From positions 124,001-188,000 of the forward strand of contig NZ_WKJI01000001.1 in the NCBI RefSeq assembly GCF_009674685.1: a DNA stretch of 64,000 bases. The letters run 5' to 3'. A program made the translations under genes and the position numbers. Shown here in pieces: positions 26,853 to 36,025 of this stretch. Numbering within the stretch: the first letter of the stretch is position 1; every line of letters begins with the position of its first letter. The notes beneath the pieces are model-generated. The model searched no databases. It saw only the letters and a program-made list of their open reading frames with translations, and had not been told where the DNA came from. The DNA is from Pedobacter puniceum. Lineage in GTDB: Bacteria; Bacteroidota; Bacteroidia; Sphingobacteriales; Sphingobacteriaceae.

Positions 26853-27824
26853 ATGATGAATAAGCAGGAGATTTTAAAGAAAATAGGAAATATTATTCAA
26901 GAGTTAAATGAACAGCATCAATACCTAAGTCATGTTCAAAAGATAAATATTCTTGAGTTAGAGTTGTTTACTGCAAATGCCGATTTTTTAATAGATCATA
27001 TAGAAATATTAAAAAAGCTAAACGATACAAAAGGTTGGCAAGAAGATACATTAGCGGCTAAGCCTATTTTAGCAGAGGTAGTTCCTGTTCAAGAAAATAA
27101 ACCTATAGAAGTTGTTTTTGAGCAGGAGGCCGAAGAAGAAAATCTTATTGAAGAAGTTGCTTCTATAGAGGAAGAACCTGCTTTACCAGAGTTTAAATTT
27201 TCTTTTGATGAGCCTGAGCCTACAGAAATGATTTTTGATTTTGAAAAGAAATTGGCTGTAGAAGAAGTTTTTGATAGAGAGCTTACTCAAGAGGAGCAAC
27301 GCGTTTTAGCAGAAAAGCAGCAAGCTTTAAAAGCTGTTGCAGCGCCAGAAGTACCGCCTATGGATGAAGTAGAGGAAGATACTGAAGTAGAAGAGCCGTT
27401 CATCATTCATCGTGAAGAATCAAAAGAAGTACAAGAAATGCCTTTATCAGCAGCGCCTATTGAGATTTTTCAACCTTCAACTCCGGTAGATAAAATTACA
27501 CCATCCGATACAGAGAAACCTAAGTCTTTAAATGAAGTTTTATCGGCCAGTAGAGAGGGGGCTGGTTCTCATTTATACAGCAAGCCTGTTACTGATTTAA
27601 AAGCTTCTATATCTCTTAACGATAAAATGATGTTTATAAAAGAACTTTTTAATGGCTATAATTTAGCTTATAGCGAGGCTATTGAGATTTTAAACAGGTT
27701 TGATACTTTTGATGCAGCGGATAATTTTTTATTAAAGAATTATGCTGATAAAAATAATTGGGCACAAAAACAAGAAGTTGTAGACCGTTTATACGAGATT
27801 CTAAGTAGAAAATTTAAGAGTTAA
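26853..27824 (+). CDS. Uncharacterised acidic protein
   Basis: 323 residues. I do not recognise a named family. An N-terminal helical part (1-70, including HLSHVQK-like HQYLSHVQKINILELELF) is followed by a very acidic, low-complexity middle (about 75-215, dominated by Glu, Val and Pro). A conserved-looking C-terminal helical domain of about 75 residues (LNDKMMFIKELFNGYNLAYS, EILNRFD) closes it. There is no signal peptide or membrane segment, so it is probably cytoplasmic. Its stop overlaps the end of the convergent rodA by 11 bp. The domain-linker-domain layout suggests a scaffolding or adaptor role, which is a guess. The start is ATGATG at 26853; the second ATG is equally possible. Confidence 0.8.
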   Translation: MMNKQEILKKIGNIIQELNEQHQYLSHVQKINILELELFTANADFLIDHIEILKKLNDTKGWQEDTLAAKPILAEVVPVQENKPIEVVFEQEAEEENLIEEVASIEEEPALPEFKFSFDEPEPTEMIFDFEKKLAVEEVFDRELTQEEQRVLAEKQQALKAVAAPEVPPMDEVEEDTEVEEPFIIHREESKEVQEMPLSAAPIEIFQPSTPVDKITPSDTEKPKSLNEVLSASREGAGSHLYSKPVTDLKASISLNDKMMFIKELFNGYNLAYSEAIEILNRFDTFDAADNFLLKNYADKNNWAQKQEVVDRLYEILSRKFKS

Positions 27825-29082
27825 TACCCATACGGTTGGCATCAAGTTTTAACAAGATAAAAAGAAGTATTGTAAAACTGATTAAAGAAGAGCCTCCATA
27901 GCTTAAAAATGGTAGAGGTATACCTATTACAGGCATCAAACCAATCGTCATGGCGATGTTGATAAAGAAATGGCAAAATAGAATACAAGCTACAGAATAG
28001 CCATAAATCCTATTAAAAGAAGAGCGCTGTCTTTCTGCCAACACAACTATCCTAAGCAATAGGATGAGGTAAATAAGAATAACCGTAAAACTGCCAATAA
28101 AGCCCCATTCTTCACCTACGGTACAAAAAATAAAATCTGTACTTTGCTCTGGTACGAAGTTAAATTTAGTTTGGGTACCTTGTAAATAACCTTTCCCTAA
28201 CAAACCGCCTGAGCCAATAGCTATTTTAGATTGGTTAACGTTATAGCCAGCGCCTCTTAAATCTGTTGAGATACCTAAAAGAATATCGATCCTGCCTTTT
28301 TGGTGTGATTTCAAAACGTTATTATAAACGAAATCTACACTAAACATAAAAATAATAGAGAGTATAAAGCCCGCTATAAAAGTGGTAACTAGCTTTCTGT
28401 TTTTTTGATAGTTATAAATGAGTAAACCAGTAAGGGCAATTAAAACTAAACTTACTGCCAGCTTTCCAAATAATAAGGTAGTGATGAATAAAATAATCAT
28501 CAATACTCCGGAAATGAGGTAATAAGGAGAAAGTCCTTCGCGGTACAATACCAAGATGAGCGACCCAAATACCATAGCAGAGCCCGTGTCTGGCTGCAGC
28601 ATAATGAGAAACATCGGAAGTCCTAAGATGGCGGCACACATTACCTGTGTTTTAAAATCGGTTAGCTTAAAATTACCAGAACTAAGGTATTTAGCTAACA
28701 GTAAGCAAGATGACCATTTAGCAAACTCAGACGGTTGAAGTCTAAAACTACCAATAGGTATCCATGCTTGGTTACCACCTACATTTCTTCCTATCACTAA
28801 AACAATGATTAAAAGAATAATGGTTATTCCGTAAAAAACAGGCGAAAAGGTACTAAAAAATTTTGCATCCATTAAAAGAATGGCAGTCCCCGTCATGATA
28901 GCTACAATAATAAATATCAGCTGTTTACCAAAATTGGTATTCATATCAAAAATAGATATGGTTTCATCAGTAAATACAGCAGCGTAGATATTAAACCAGC
29001 CAATAGCCATCAATAGCAAGAAAAGTAGGATAGTAAAACCATCTACATTGAAGAAAAAGCTGCGGTTATGGTTATTGTTCAT
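27814..29082 (-). CDS. rodA: Rod-shape peptidoglycan polymerase RodA
   Basis: 422 residues, SEDS family, about ten helices. It polymerises lipid II glycan for cell elongation together with PBP2. Signature parts: WIPIGSFRLQPSEFAKW, LLQPDTGSAMVF-like LQPDTGSAMVFGSL (catalytic Asp), SKIAIGSGGLLGKGYLQGTQ, FVPEQSTDFIF and the C-terminal GIPLPFLSYGGSSL. It overlaps the PBP2 gene by 11 bp, so the two are translationally coupled. It is the last gene of the mre operon. Confidence 0.96.
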   Translation of the reverse strand: MNNNHNRSFFFNVDGFTILLFLLLMAIGWFNIYAAVFTDETISIFDMNTNFGKQLIFIIVAIMTGTAILLMDAKFFSTFSPVFYGITIILLIIVLVIGRNVGGNQAWIPIGSFRLQPSEFAKWSSCLLLAKYLSSGNFKLTDFKTQVMCAAILGLPMFLIMLQPDTGSAMVFGSLILVLYREGLSPYYLISGVLMIILFITTLLFGKLAVSLVLIALTGLLIYNYQKNRKLVTTFIAGFILSIIFMFSVDFVYNNVLKSHQKGRIDILLGISTDLRGAGYNVNQSKIAIGSGGLLGKGYLQGTQTKFNFVPEQSTDFIFCTVGEEWGFIGSFTVILIYLILLLRIVVLAERQRSSFNRIYGYSVACILFCHFFINIAMTIGLMPVIGIPLPFLSYGGSSLISFTILLFILLKLDANRMGINS

Positions 29083-31006
29083 CTTTCTTACTACTTATTT
29101 GGGCATTTACTGGTAAAGCATTGCTTGTAGCGGGTTTACTGTTTGTGCTATCTTTTTTTACCCCGGGTCTAATAACTTTCTTTTGACCGGGTAATAAATT
29201 GGCTTTTAAAATTCTTTCTGTATAATATTTTGGTCTGGTGATAGAATCTCTAAGGTATTTCTCTATCATTAAACTGGCAATAGGTGCAGACCATGTAGAG
29301 CCAAAGCCTGCATTTTCTACCACTACCGCAATTGCAATTTTAGGATTTTGTCGTGGCGCAAACGCCACAAATACCGAGTGATCTGCTCCGTGAGGATTTT
29401 GTACAGTACCTGTTTTACCACAAATTTCTATATCAGCAATCTTTGAAAAATAACCGGTACCTCCTGGGGCATTCACAACCCGGCTCATTCCTTCTATGAC
29501 AGGTTCAAAATATTTAGCATCTATGCCTGCGCTATTTTTTATAGTGTATTCCTCTTTGATAATTTTTTTATCGCCAATAGCTTTTATTAGGTGTGGTTTA
29601 TAGTAAAAACCTCTGTTAGCAACAATAGCCATAACATTTGCCATTTGAAGTGGTGTAATTCCTAGCTCTCCTTGCCCTATGGATAAAGAAATATTAAAGC
29701 CCGAACCCCATTTATTGCTTCCCCATCTTTTAGTGAAATAATCTGCCGTAGGTATAAGGCCATCTCTTTCGGCAGGTAAATCAATACCTAACTCTGCTCC
29801 AATTCCAAATTTCATAACAGCTTCACGCCATCTGGTATAGGCTTTGAATGGTTTTAAACCAGTTTTGTCTATCATTCGGTTATAAGCATAACCATAATAG
29901 GTATTACAAGAACCTTCAATTGATTTTTCTAAGGCAATGGTACCATGTACGTGGGTACATCCCATAAAACCTCTGGCTCCATAACGGTAACCACCTGGGC
30001 AATGGAATGTGGTTTGAGCGGTAATAGCCCCCATTTGCTGGGCAACTAGGGCATTAATAACTTTAAAAATAGAGCCTGGAGGGTATTCTGCTTGTGTAGG
30101 CCTGATGAACATGGGTTTGAAAGGATCTTTCAAGAGTTTCATGTAATTATTTCCTCTTTGACGGCCTACCATTAAGTTTGGATCGTATTTTGGACTACTT
30201 ACAAAAGCTAGAATCTCACCTGTGGCAGGTTCAATAGCTACCACGCTACCAATTTTATTATTCATCAATTGTTCGCCATACAATTGCAACTCTTTGTCTA
30301 AAGAAGAAATAAGCTTATCTCCGGCAACAGCTAAAGTATCATATTTACCTTCAAAAAAGCTTCCCTGTTCTCGGTTATGTACATCAACCATGATGTTTCT
30401 AACGCCTCTTTGTCCTCTTAGTAAATCCTCGTAAGATTTCTCTATACCCGATTTTCCTATATAATCACCTTGAGTGTAAAAGCCATCATACTTTTCAATC
30501 TCTTTATCGTTAACCTCACCAATATAGCCTAAGAATTGTGCAGCGGTAGAGTCTGGATAATAACGTACAGACCTAGCTAAAACATAAAAACCTGGAAACT
30601 GGAATTGTTTTTCTTGAAAAGCAGCATAAGTTTTGGCAGAAAGCTGTTTTTCAAACAACGACGCCCGGTAAGGAGAGTAGTTATTAGCTTTTTTATATTT
30701 TTTATCAAACTCCTTTTTGGTGATATCAATTAATCGGCAAAATTCAATAGTGTCAAAAGGTTTTACCTGTTTAGGTATAATCATTAAATCGTAAACCGGT
30801 TCGTTTTGAACCAATACTTTCTCATTTCTGTCTAAGATGATACCCCGGGCAGGGTAAATGATGAGTTTTCTGAGTACGTTGTTATCTGCAGATAATTTAT
30901 AACGGTCATCAATAACTTGAATGTAAAACAGGCGAGCCAATAAAACCAAAGCGGTAACAATAAATAGGCCTTGGATAATGTATCTACGAGTAAAAAAACT
31001 ATTCAT
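29072..31006 (-). CDS. mrdA: Penicillin-binding protein 2 (elongasome transpeptidase)
   Basis: 644 residues. One N-terminal membrane helix (about 9-30), a pedestal/dimerisation domain (YPARGIILDRN at about 51-61), and a transpeptidase domain with SxxK at Ser312-Lys315 (GSIFK), SxN in EGSCNTYYG and KTG in CGKTGTVQNPHG. It cross-links peptidoglycan in the periplasm during side-wall growth with RodA as glycosyltransferase. The start overlaps mreD by 4 bp and its end overlaps rodA by 11 bp, indicating tight coupling. The C-terminal tail is Lys/Ser-rich (VIRPGVKKDSTN onward). Confidence 0.95.
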   Translation of the reverse strand: MNSFFTRRYIIQGLFIVTALVLLARLFYIQVIDDRYKLSADNNVLRKLIIYPARGIILDRNEKVLVQNEPVYDLMIIPKQVKPFDTIEFCRLIDITKKEFDKKYKKANNYSPYRASLFEKQLSAKTYAAFQEKQFQFPGFYVLARSVRYYPDSTAAQFLGYIGEVNDKEIEKYDGFYTQGDYIGKSGIEKSYEDLLRGQRGVRNIMVDVHNREQGSFFEGKYDTLAVAGDKLISSLDKELQLYGEQLMNNKIGSVVAIEPATGEILAFVSSPKYDPNLMVGRQRGNNYMKLLKDPFKPMFIRPTQAEYPPGSIFKVINALVAQQMGAITAQTTFHCPGGYRYGARGFMGCTHVHGTIALEKSIEGSCNTYYGYAYNRMIDKTGLKPFKAYTRWREAVMKFGIGAELGIDLPAERDGLIPTADYFTKRWGSNKWGSGFNISLSIGQGELGITPLQMANVMAIVANRGFYYKPHLIKAIGDKKIIKEEYTIKNSAGIDAKYFEPVIEGMSRVVNAPGGTGYFSKIADIEICGKTGTVQNPHGADHSVFVAFAPRQNPKIAIAVVVENAGFGSTWSAPIASLMIEKYLRDSITRPKYYTERILKANLLPGQKKVIRPGVKKDSTNSKPATSNALPVNAQISSKKDEQ

Positions 31007-31521
31007 TTACGCTGTTTTTTTCTATAAAACAGAACTTCTGTAATTAAAATTAACGTTACTGTAAACGTTGAACTTACCAGAACCCTGCTGAAGGTATTGA
31101 GTATTTCTGCAAATTTAAAAACCTCCAGATTAAACAGAAAAAAGTGGTGAGTTATTGTGAGGATAAGTGTATAAAAGAAAAACCATCTGAAACCCATAAT
31201 ACCTAAAGTGGGCTCGGGGTCGCTATCATAATTATCTTTTTGTACAGTAATACTTATAAAAAACACCCTCATTAATGCTAAAACCGTACAAGCAGCAGCA
31301 TGCAGACCTAAAGTATCGCTAAACAAATCTATACTAAAACCCATTAAAAAAGATAGGGTGAATAGTAGGATGTTAGGCGTTTCAAAAGGTAATAGCAGGA
31401 TAAAAAGAATGTACAAAAAAGGCACATTAAGGTTATAAAACACCATATTCTTCAACAGGAAAACCTGTACAAAAAGCAAGATGATAAACCTTAAAATGTT
31501 ATAAAGCAGAATTCTACTCAT
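31003..31521 (-). CDS. mreD: Rod-shape protein MreD
   Basis: 172 residues, almost entirely hydrophobic with five to six helices. Sequence conservation in MreD is weak; the call rests on length, topology and its place between mreC and mrdA. The LLPFETPNILLFTLSFLMGF segment and LFSDTLGLHAAACTVLALMR are in line with the family (Asp/Gly in the F-x-D-x-x-G part). It bridges MreC/PBP2 with the cytoplasmic MreB scaffold in the inner membrane. The stop overlaps the next start by 4 bp. Confidence 0.9.
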   Translation of the reverse strand: MSRILLYNILRFIILLFVQVFLLKNMVFYNLNVPFLYILFILLLPFETPNILLFTLSFLMGFSIDLFSDTLGLHAAACTVLALMRVFFISITVQKDNYDSDPEPTLGIMGFRWFFFYTLILTITHHFFLFNLEVFKFAEILNTFSRVLVSSTFTVTLILITEVLFYRKKQRK

Positions 31522-32352
31522 TTATAATTCTTTATTTTGTGCCTCTAACTGTAATTGTTCTGAAGCGAAATTATTTTTAATAATATACACATGCTGTAAA
31601 GCATAAAAATTGGTTGATAACTTCACACTGATATCTAAAAAGCTACCCCCACCCTTAACGCCAGATTTTAAAACTGTACCCACCACTATCCCTTTAGGGA
31701 ATATTACACCTAAGCCAGAAGTAACTACTCTTGATTTAGGTTTTATATTAAGTTGATTTGGGATATCTGTTAAGGTAACAATTTGTGCATCCTCTCCGTT
31801 CCAGATTAATGGGCCAAAATATGGGGTTCCTTCTATAGATGAAGTGATGCGTGTATCTTCATGTAAAATAGACTGTATAGAAGAAAAATTCTCGGATACG
31901 TTCCAAATGATGCCTACCACACCCGAAGGACCAATAACGCCCATACCTTTTTTAATGCCGTGTTTACTGCCACGGTTAATGGTTAAGTAGTTATTTCTTG
32001 AAGTAATAGATTTATTAATAACCTCAGCTTCTATATACTCGTATTGTACTTTATTAATAGTATCTATTACCTTTTTGTTTATCAAACTATCGTTAAAATA
32101 TGCAGATGGTAATTTACTTCTTAAGAGTGCGTTTTCGCGAGCTAAGCTATTATTTACAGCTTCTAGATTTAAATATTTACTGATATTGTTATAACGCTGG
32201 TAAAAGTTACCAATGATTTGGCTGGAAGAATTTAAAGTGCTTGAGCGCTGAAAATCATTGTTTCTAACCAGTAAAATGATGGAAGTAGTAAAGAATATGA
32301 CAAATAAAAAGAGGGCATTATAATTACTAATAAACCTCCAAAGATTGCGCAT
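31522..32352 (-). CDS. mreC: Rod-shape-determining protein MreC
   Basis: 276 residues. A short cytoplasmic start, one helix (about 12-28, LFLFVIFFTTSIILLV), a coiled coil (about 50-80) and the two-barrel MreC periplasmic domain (YEYIEAEVINKSITSRNNYL, GVIGPSGVVGIIWNVSENFS, SGLGVIFPKGIVVG). It organises PBP2/RodA for wall elongation. The gene is directly joined to mreD and is separated from mreB by 92 bp that hold a long hairpin. Confidence 0.95.
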   Translation of the reverse strand: MRNLWRFISNYNALFLFVIFFTTSIILLVRNNDFQRSSTLNSSSQIIGNFYQRYNNISKYLNLEAVNNSLARENALLRSKLPSAYFNDSLINKKVIDTINKVQYEYIEAEVINKSITSRNNYLTINRGSKHGIKKGMGVIGPSGVVGIIWNVSENFSSIQSILHEDTRITSSIEGTPYFGPLIWNGEDAQIVTLTDIPNQLNIKPKSRVVTSGLGVIFPKGIVVGTVLKSGVKGGGSFLDISVKLSTNFYALQHVYIIKNNFASEQLQLEAQNKEL

Positions 32353-32375
32353 ATTATATTTGATTTATGATTGTT

Positions 32376-32433
32376 GATTTTAGATTTACGATTTTATCTG
32401 CTATAACCTATCTAAAATCGTAAATCTGAAATC
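32376..32433 (-). other. Long stem-loop between mreB and mreC
   Basis: Two 21-nt arms (on the + strand GATTTTAGATTTACGATTTTA at 32376-32396; TAAAATCGTAAATCTGAAATC at 32413-32433) pair with one mismatch around a 16-nt loop. It fills most of the 92-bp intercistronic gap. There is no T-run, so it is not a classic terminator. It could set the relative amounts of mreB and downstream message, or be a simple-sequence repeat. Confidence 0.7.
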
Positions 32434-32444
32434 GTATGTTTTGA

Positions 32445-33467
32445 CTATTGCATTAAGAACTTAAAGTTCTGGATATTTTTTAGAGAAATGCCTGTACCTC
32501 TAACAACTGCTCTCAATGGATCATCAGCTACGTGAACAGGTAATTTAGTTTTTGAGCTGATACGTTTGTCTAAACCTCTTAGTAAAGCACCACCACCTGT
32601 TAAATAAATACCTGTTTGGTAAATATCAGCAGAAAGTTCTGGAGGTGTAATCTCTAAAGCTTTTAAAATAGCTTCCTCTATTTTAGAGATGGATTTATCT
32701 AGACAATGTGCAATTTCTGTGTAAGAAACTGTGATTTGTTTAGGTACACCCGTCATTAAATCTCTACCTTGAACTGCAAAATCAGCAGGTGGGTCTTGTA
32801 GCTCTGGTAGGGCAGAACCTACTTCAATTTTAATTCTTTCTGCAGTACGTTCACCAATCATAATGTTGTGTTGGCGGCGAATATAATTTACAATATCAGA
32901 GTCGAAATTGTCTCCAGCTGTACGGATAGATTGATCACAAACAATACCTGAAAGTGCAATAACTGCAATTTCTGTAGTACCGCCGCCAATATCAATAATC
33001 ATATTACCCATTGGTTCTTCTACATCTATACCAATACCAACAGCAGCAGCCATAGGTTCGTGAATAAGATAAACCTCTTTAGCACCTGCAATTTCTGCAG
33101 AGTCTCTTACAGCTCTTTTCTCAACTTCAGTAATACCTGAAGGGATACAAATGACCATTCTTAAAGATGGGAAAAACCAGCCTTTACCACCATTAATCAT
33201 TTTTATCATTCCTCTAATCATGTGTTCAGCTGCGTTAAAATCAGCAATTACACCGTCTTTAAGCGGACGAACAGTTTTGATGTTTTCGTGAGTTTTACCT
33301 TCCATTTGCATGGCTTGTCTGCCTATGGCGATAACTTTATTGGTAGTTCTATCAAAAGCAACTATAGATGGCTCATCTACAACTACTTTGTCATTATGTA
33401 TAATTAGCGTGTTAGCAGTACCTAAATCGATTGCTATTTCCTGTGTAAACCAGTTGAATAAACCCAT
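32445..33467 (-). CDS. mreB: Rod-shape-determining protein MreB (bacterial actin)
   Basis: 340 residues, full length. Actin-fold ATPase that forms membrane-bound filaments guiding wall synthesis. Phosphate-1 loop AIDLGTANTLI (about 12-22), phosphate-2 NMIIDIGGGTTEIAVIAL, adenosine motif GIYLTGGGALLRGL. It leads the operon mreB-mreC-mreD-mrdA-rodA; purH lies about 400 bp upstream on the same strand. The start MGLFNWFTQEIAIDLG is typical for Bacteroidota. Confidence 0.97.
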   Translation of the reverse strand: MGLFNWFTQEIAIDLGTANTLIIHNDKVVVDEPSIVAFDRTTNKVIAIGRQAMQMEGKTHENIKTVRPLKDGVIADFNAAEHMIRGMIKMINGGKGWFFPSLRMVICIPSGITEVEKRAVRDSAEIAGAKEVYLIHEPMAAAVGIGIDVEEPMGNMIIDIGGGTTEIAVIALSGIVCDQSIRTAGDNFDSDIVNYIRRQHNIMIGERTAERIKIEVGSALPELQDPPADFAVQGRDLMTGVPKQITVSYTEIAHCLDKSISKIEEAILKALEITPPELSADIYQTGIYLTGGGALLRGLDKRISSKTKLPVHVADDPLRAVVRGTGISLKNIQNFKFLMQ

Positions 33468-33701
33468 TTATTGTTTTAATATAAAGATGCAAAGGTGCAA
33501 AAAAAATAGTATTAATAATAAGTCTAATTTGACTATTTTATTGTAAACGACCTAAATTTTTTTTGCGTACATTTTGTAATGGTTGATGAATGGTTATTTG
33601 TAGTTTTTAAGAATGGTAATGGTGTAGCAGCCAGTCTTAGGTGTTTTTTTCTTAAAAAGTTCTCAGAAATCATCGATACAATCGAAAATCCATTTTAAGC
33701 A

Positions 33702-33716
33702 CTCGTTACAAACGAG
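33702..33716 (+). repeat. Dispersed palindromic repeat, distant copy (CTCGTTACAAACGAG)
   Basis: The same 15-bp hairpin as in the repeats at 7106, 9132 and 9396, preceded by CGATACAATCG, within the 404-bp gap between purH and mreB. The rest of the gap has T-rich simple repeats (TTTTAATTTTGAA twice) and no believable gene. Confidence 0.8.
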
Positions 33717-33823
33717 CTTAAAGAGTTTTTTACTACTATTTAGGCTCTTTTTAATTTTGAATTTTTAATTTTGAATTTTTACTTTCCACCCTCTTTCGAT
33801 AAAAAAAATCTTCTAAAATAAAA

Positions 33824-33849
33824 AAAGCCATCCTTTAACAGATAGCTTT
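33824..33849 (-). terminator. Probable rho-independent terminator of purH
   Basis: On the minus strand AAAGCTATC, an 8-nt loop and GATGGCTTT (one G-T wobble) are followed by a run of T, 23 bp after the purH stop codon. Confidence 0.75.
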
Positions 33850-33871
33850 CTTCTTATGAAAGGATTAATCA

Positions 33872-35401
33872 TTAATGCTTGAAATGGCGAACTCCGGTAG
33901 TTACCATGGCGATACCTTTTTCATTAGCTTTATCTATAGAATCTTGATCTTTAATAGAACCTCCAGGTTGTAAAACTGCAGTAATACCAGCTTCAGCAGC
34001 TAGTTCAACACAGTCAGGGAAAGGGAAAAAAGCATCTGATGCCATAACAGCGCCTTGTAAAGAAAAGCCAAAGCTTTCGGCTTTAATAACAGCTTGTTTC
34101 AAAGAGTCTACCCTAGAAGTTTGCCCCACACCACTAGCAATTAATGTGTTGTTTTTAGCAAAAACAATAGTATTAGATTTAGTATGTTTTACTACTTTAT
34201 TAGCGAAGAAAAGGTCTTTTAATTCTTGCGCTGTTGGTTTTTGTGTAGTAACGGCAGTCATTAGCTCAGGGCCTTCAACCGTATTATCTTTGTCTTGCTC
34301 TATAACTCCGTTTAATAAAGTTTTAAATAGTTTTCCAGGTAAGGCAACATCTTTTCTGCGTAAGATGATTCTGTTTTTCTTACTTGTTAAAACCTGTTCT
34401 GCAGCAGCAGAATAAGCTGGTGCTATTAAAACCTCGAAGAATAATTTGTTGATTTCTAAAGCTGTAGCTTCATCAACCTCGCCATTACAAATCAATACAC
34501 CACCAAAAGCAGAAACTGGGTCGCAGGCTAAAGCATCATTCCATGCCTCTAGTAAATTTGGTCTGCTAGCAACACCGCAAGCATTGGTATGTTTTAAGAT
34601 GGCAAAAGTAGGTTCTGTAAACTCATCAATTAAAGCTACAGCAGCATCAACATCTACCAAGTTATTATAAGAAAGCTCTTTACCATTTAATTTATCAAAC
34701 ATAGCATCCAAATCGCCATAGAAGTAACCTTTTTGGTGAGGGTTTTCTCCATAACGTAAAACAGTTGCCTTTTGCTCACTTTGTTTAAATACAGTTAACG
34801 CATCGTCACCTTGGTTAAACCAGTTGAAAATTGCGCTGTCATAATGAGAAGAAACATTAAAAGCATTTCTTGCAAAAGCCTTACGTTGTTCTAAGCTAGT
34901 TTCTCCATTTTGTGCTTCTAAGATGTTATTTAGTGTAGTATAGTCATCTTTAGATGCGATGATGACAACATCTTTATGGTTTTTTGCAGCAGCTCTGATT
35001 AAGGAAATACCACCGATGTCTATTTTCTCAATAATATCTTGCTCTGGAGCACCAGATTTCACAGTTTCCTCGAAAGGATATAAATCAACAATTACTAAAT
35101 CTATCTCTGGGATTTCGTATTGAGCAATTTGCTCTTGATCGCCACTGTGCGCTCTTCTGGTTAAAATACCTCCAAACACTTTTGGATGCAAAGTTTTAAC
35201 TCTACCACCTAATATAGAAGGGTAAGAAGTTAGGTCTTCTACCGGGATAACATCCACACCTAAGTTCTTGATAAAGGTTTCTGTACCTCCGGTAGAGTAA
35301 ATGTTTACTCCTAATTTTTGTAATTGTAAAATTACCGGTTCTAAATTGTCTTTATAAAAAACTGAAATTAAGGCGTTTTTGATTTTTACTGGGTGGTTCA
35401 T
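33872..35401 (-). CDS. purH: Bifunctional AICAR transformylase / IMP cyclohydrolase
   Basis: 509 residues from the preferred start (MNHPVKIKNALISVF). It carries out the last two steps of IMP synthesis: formylation of AICAR with 10-formyl-THF, then ring closure. The N-terminal IMPCH domain (about 1-190) has STGGTETFIKNLG and GGRVKTLHPKVFGGIL. The C-terminal AICARFT domain has ATVLRYGENPHQKGYF, LKHTNACGVA, SDAFFPFPDCVE and the end TTGVRHFKH. An in-frame ATG 39 bp upstream would add a non-conserved leader, so I reject it. It precedes the mre operon on the same strand, a common order in this phylum. Confidence 0.97.
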   Translation of the reverse strand: MNHPVKIKNALISVFYKDNLEPVILQLQKLGVNIYSTGGTETFIKNLGVDVIPVEDLTSYPSILGGRVKTLHPKVFGGILTRRAHSGDQEQIAQYEIPEIDLVIVDLYPFEETVKSGAPEQDIIEKIDIGGISLIRAAAKNHKDVVIIASKDDYTTLNNILEAQNGETSLEQRKAFARNAFNVSSHYDSAIFNWFNQGDDALTVFKQSEQKATVLRYGENPHQKGYFYGDLDAMFDKLNGKELSYNNLVDVDAAVALIDEFTEPTFAILKHTNACGVASRPNLLEAWNDALACDPVSAFGGVLICNGEVDEATALEINKLFFEVLIAPAYSAAAEQVLTSKKNRIILRRKDVALPGKLFKTLLNGVIEQDKDNTVEGPELMTAVTTQKPTAQELKDLFFANKVVKHTKSNTIVFAKNNTLIASGVGQTSRVDSLKQAVIKAESFGFSLQGAVMASDAFFPFPDCVELAAEAGITAVLQPGGSIKDQDSIDKANEKGIAMVTTGVRHFKH

Positions 35402-35492
35402 GAATTTAAATTTTTGAAGGCGCAAAGATAGAAAAATCAATAAGTTTTAGGAAGTAAAATTCAATATTGATGAACGATGAAATAAAGCTATT

Positions 35493-35861
35493 TTATTTAC
35501 CCATTTCTGCTCTACGCATAGGCATCACATCAATGATTTTATAAAGCGTATTTAGACTGGTTAATTGGTAAGAGCGGTATTTCTCTCCACCATCTTTGCC
35601 TACAAGAATAAGGGTAAAAGTATTGGGTTTTGTGATGAGCCTGAGTTTATCTTTTGGTAAGCCTTCATCAAAAAAATAAGTACTCAATTTAATGTCTCTC
35701 TCTGCTAAACCTTTTTCATCTGCTTTTAATACTTGTAATTGATTGATATACTTTGGGTCTTCCTTATGGGATGCTAATAAAATTATTTCTCTATAATCTC
35801 TAAATTGAAGAGGATAGTAACCGAGGCTAAGAGCAACAATAAGTAAGTTTAGAATATACAT
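35493..35861 (-). CDS. DUF4174-type small exported protein
   Basis: 122 residues. A hydrophobic N-terminus (MYILNLLIVALSLGYYP) is either a signal peptide or an anchor. The body (YREIILLASHKEDPKY, NQLQVLKADEKGLAERDIKL, TFTLILVGKDGGEKYRS) resembles DUF4174, a thioredoxin-fold-like domain of periplasmic proteins without the CxxC pair. GKDGGEK followed by IDVMPMRRAEMG is a recognisable end motif. The function is unknown. It lies upstream of purH on the same strand (91 bp), probably as a separate unit. Confidence 0.78.
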   Translation of the reverse strand: MYILNLLIVALSLGYYPLQFRDYREIILLASHKEDPKYINQLQVLKADEKGLAERDIKLSTYFFDEGLPKDKLRLITKPNTFTLILVGKDGGEKYRSYQLTSLNTLYKIIDVMPMRRAEMGK

Positions 35862-35994
35862 CCTTTTGTTTATGAGAGTGTTGTAGAAATAACATCCACA
35901 AGTGTGAATTGTTTATATAACATCGGTAAATAAAACAATCTTAAAAATTACAATTCTATTTCATTAGGTAATTAGGTGTATACCTTTATTTAGT

Positions 35995-36002
35995 TATTTT
36001 TG
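35995..36002 (+). promoter_or_regulatory. Candidate -7 box of the dedA gene
   Basis: TATTTTTG matches TAnnTTTG, 23 bp before the GTG start. A -33 TTTG at the right distance was not found. Confidence 0.45.
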
Positions 36003-36025
36003 CCGCTTATTTTAGTAAGAGAGCT

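Noticed and set aside
35402-35440. Longer purH product starting MIFLSLRLQKFKF
   Set aside because: The extra 13 residues are not expected in the family; MNHPVKIKNALISVF is a normal start.
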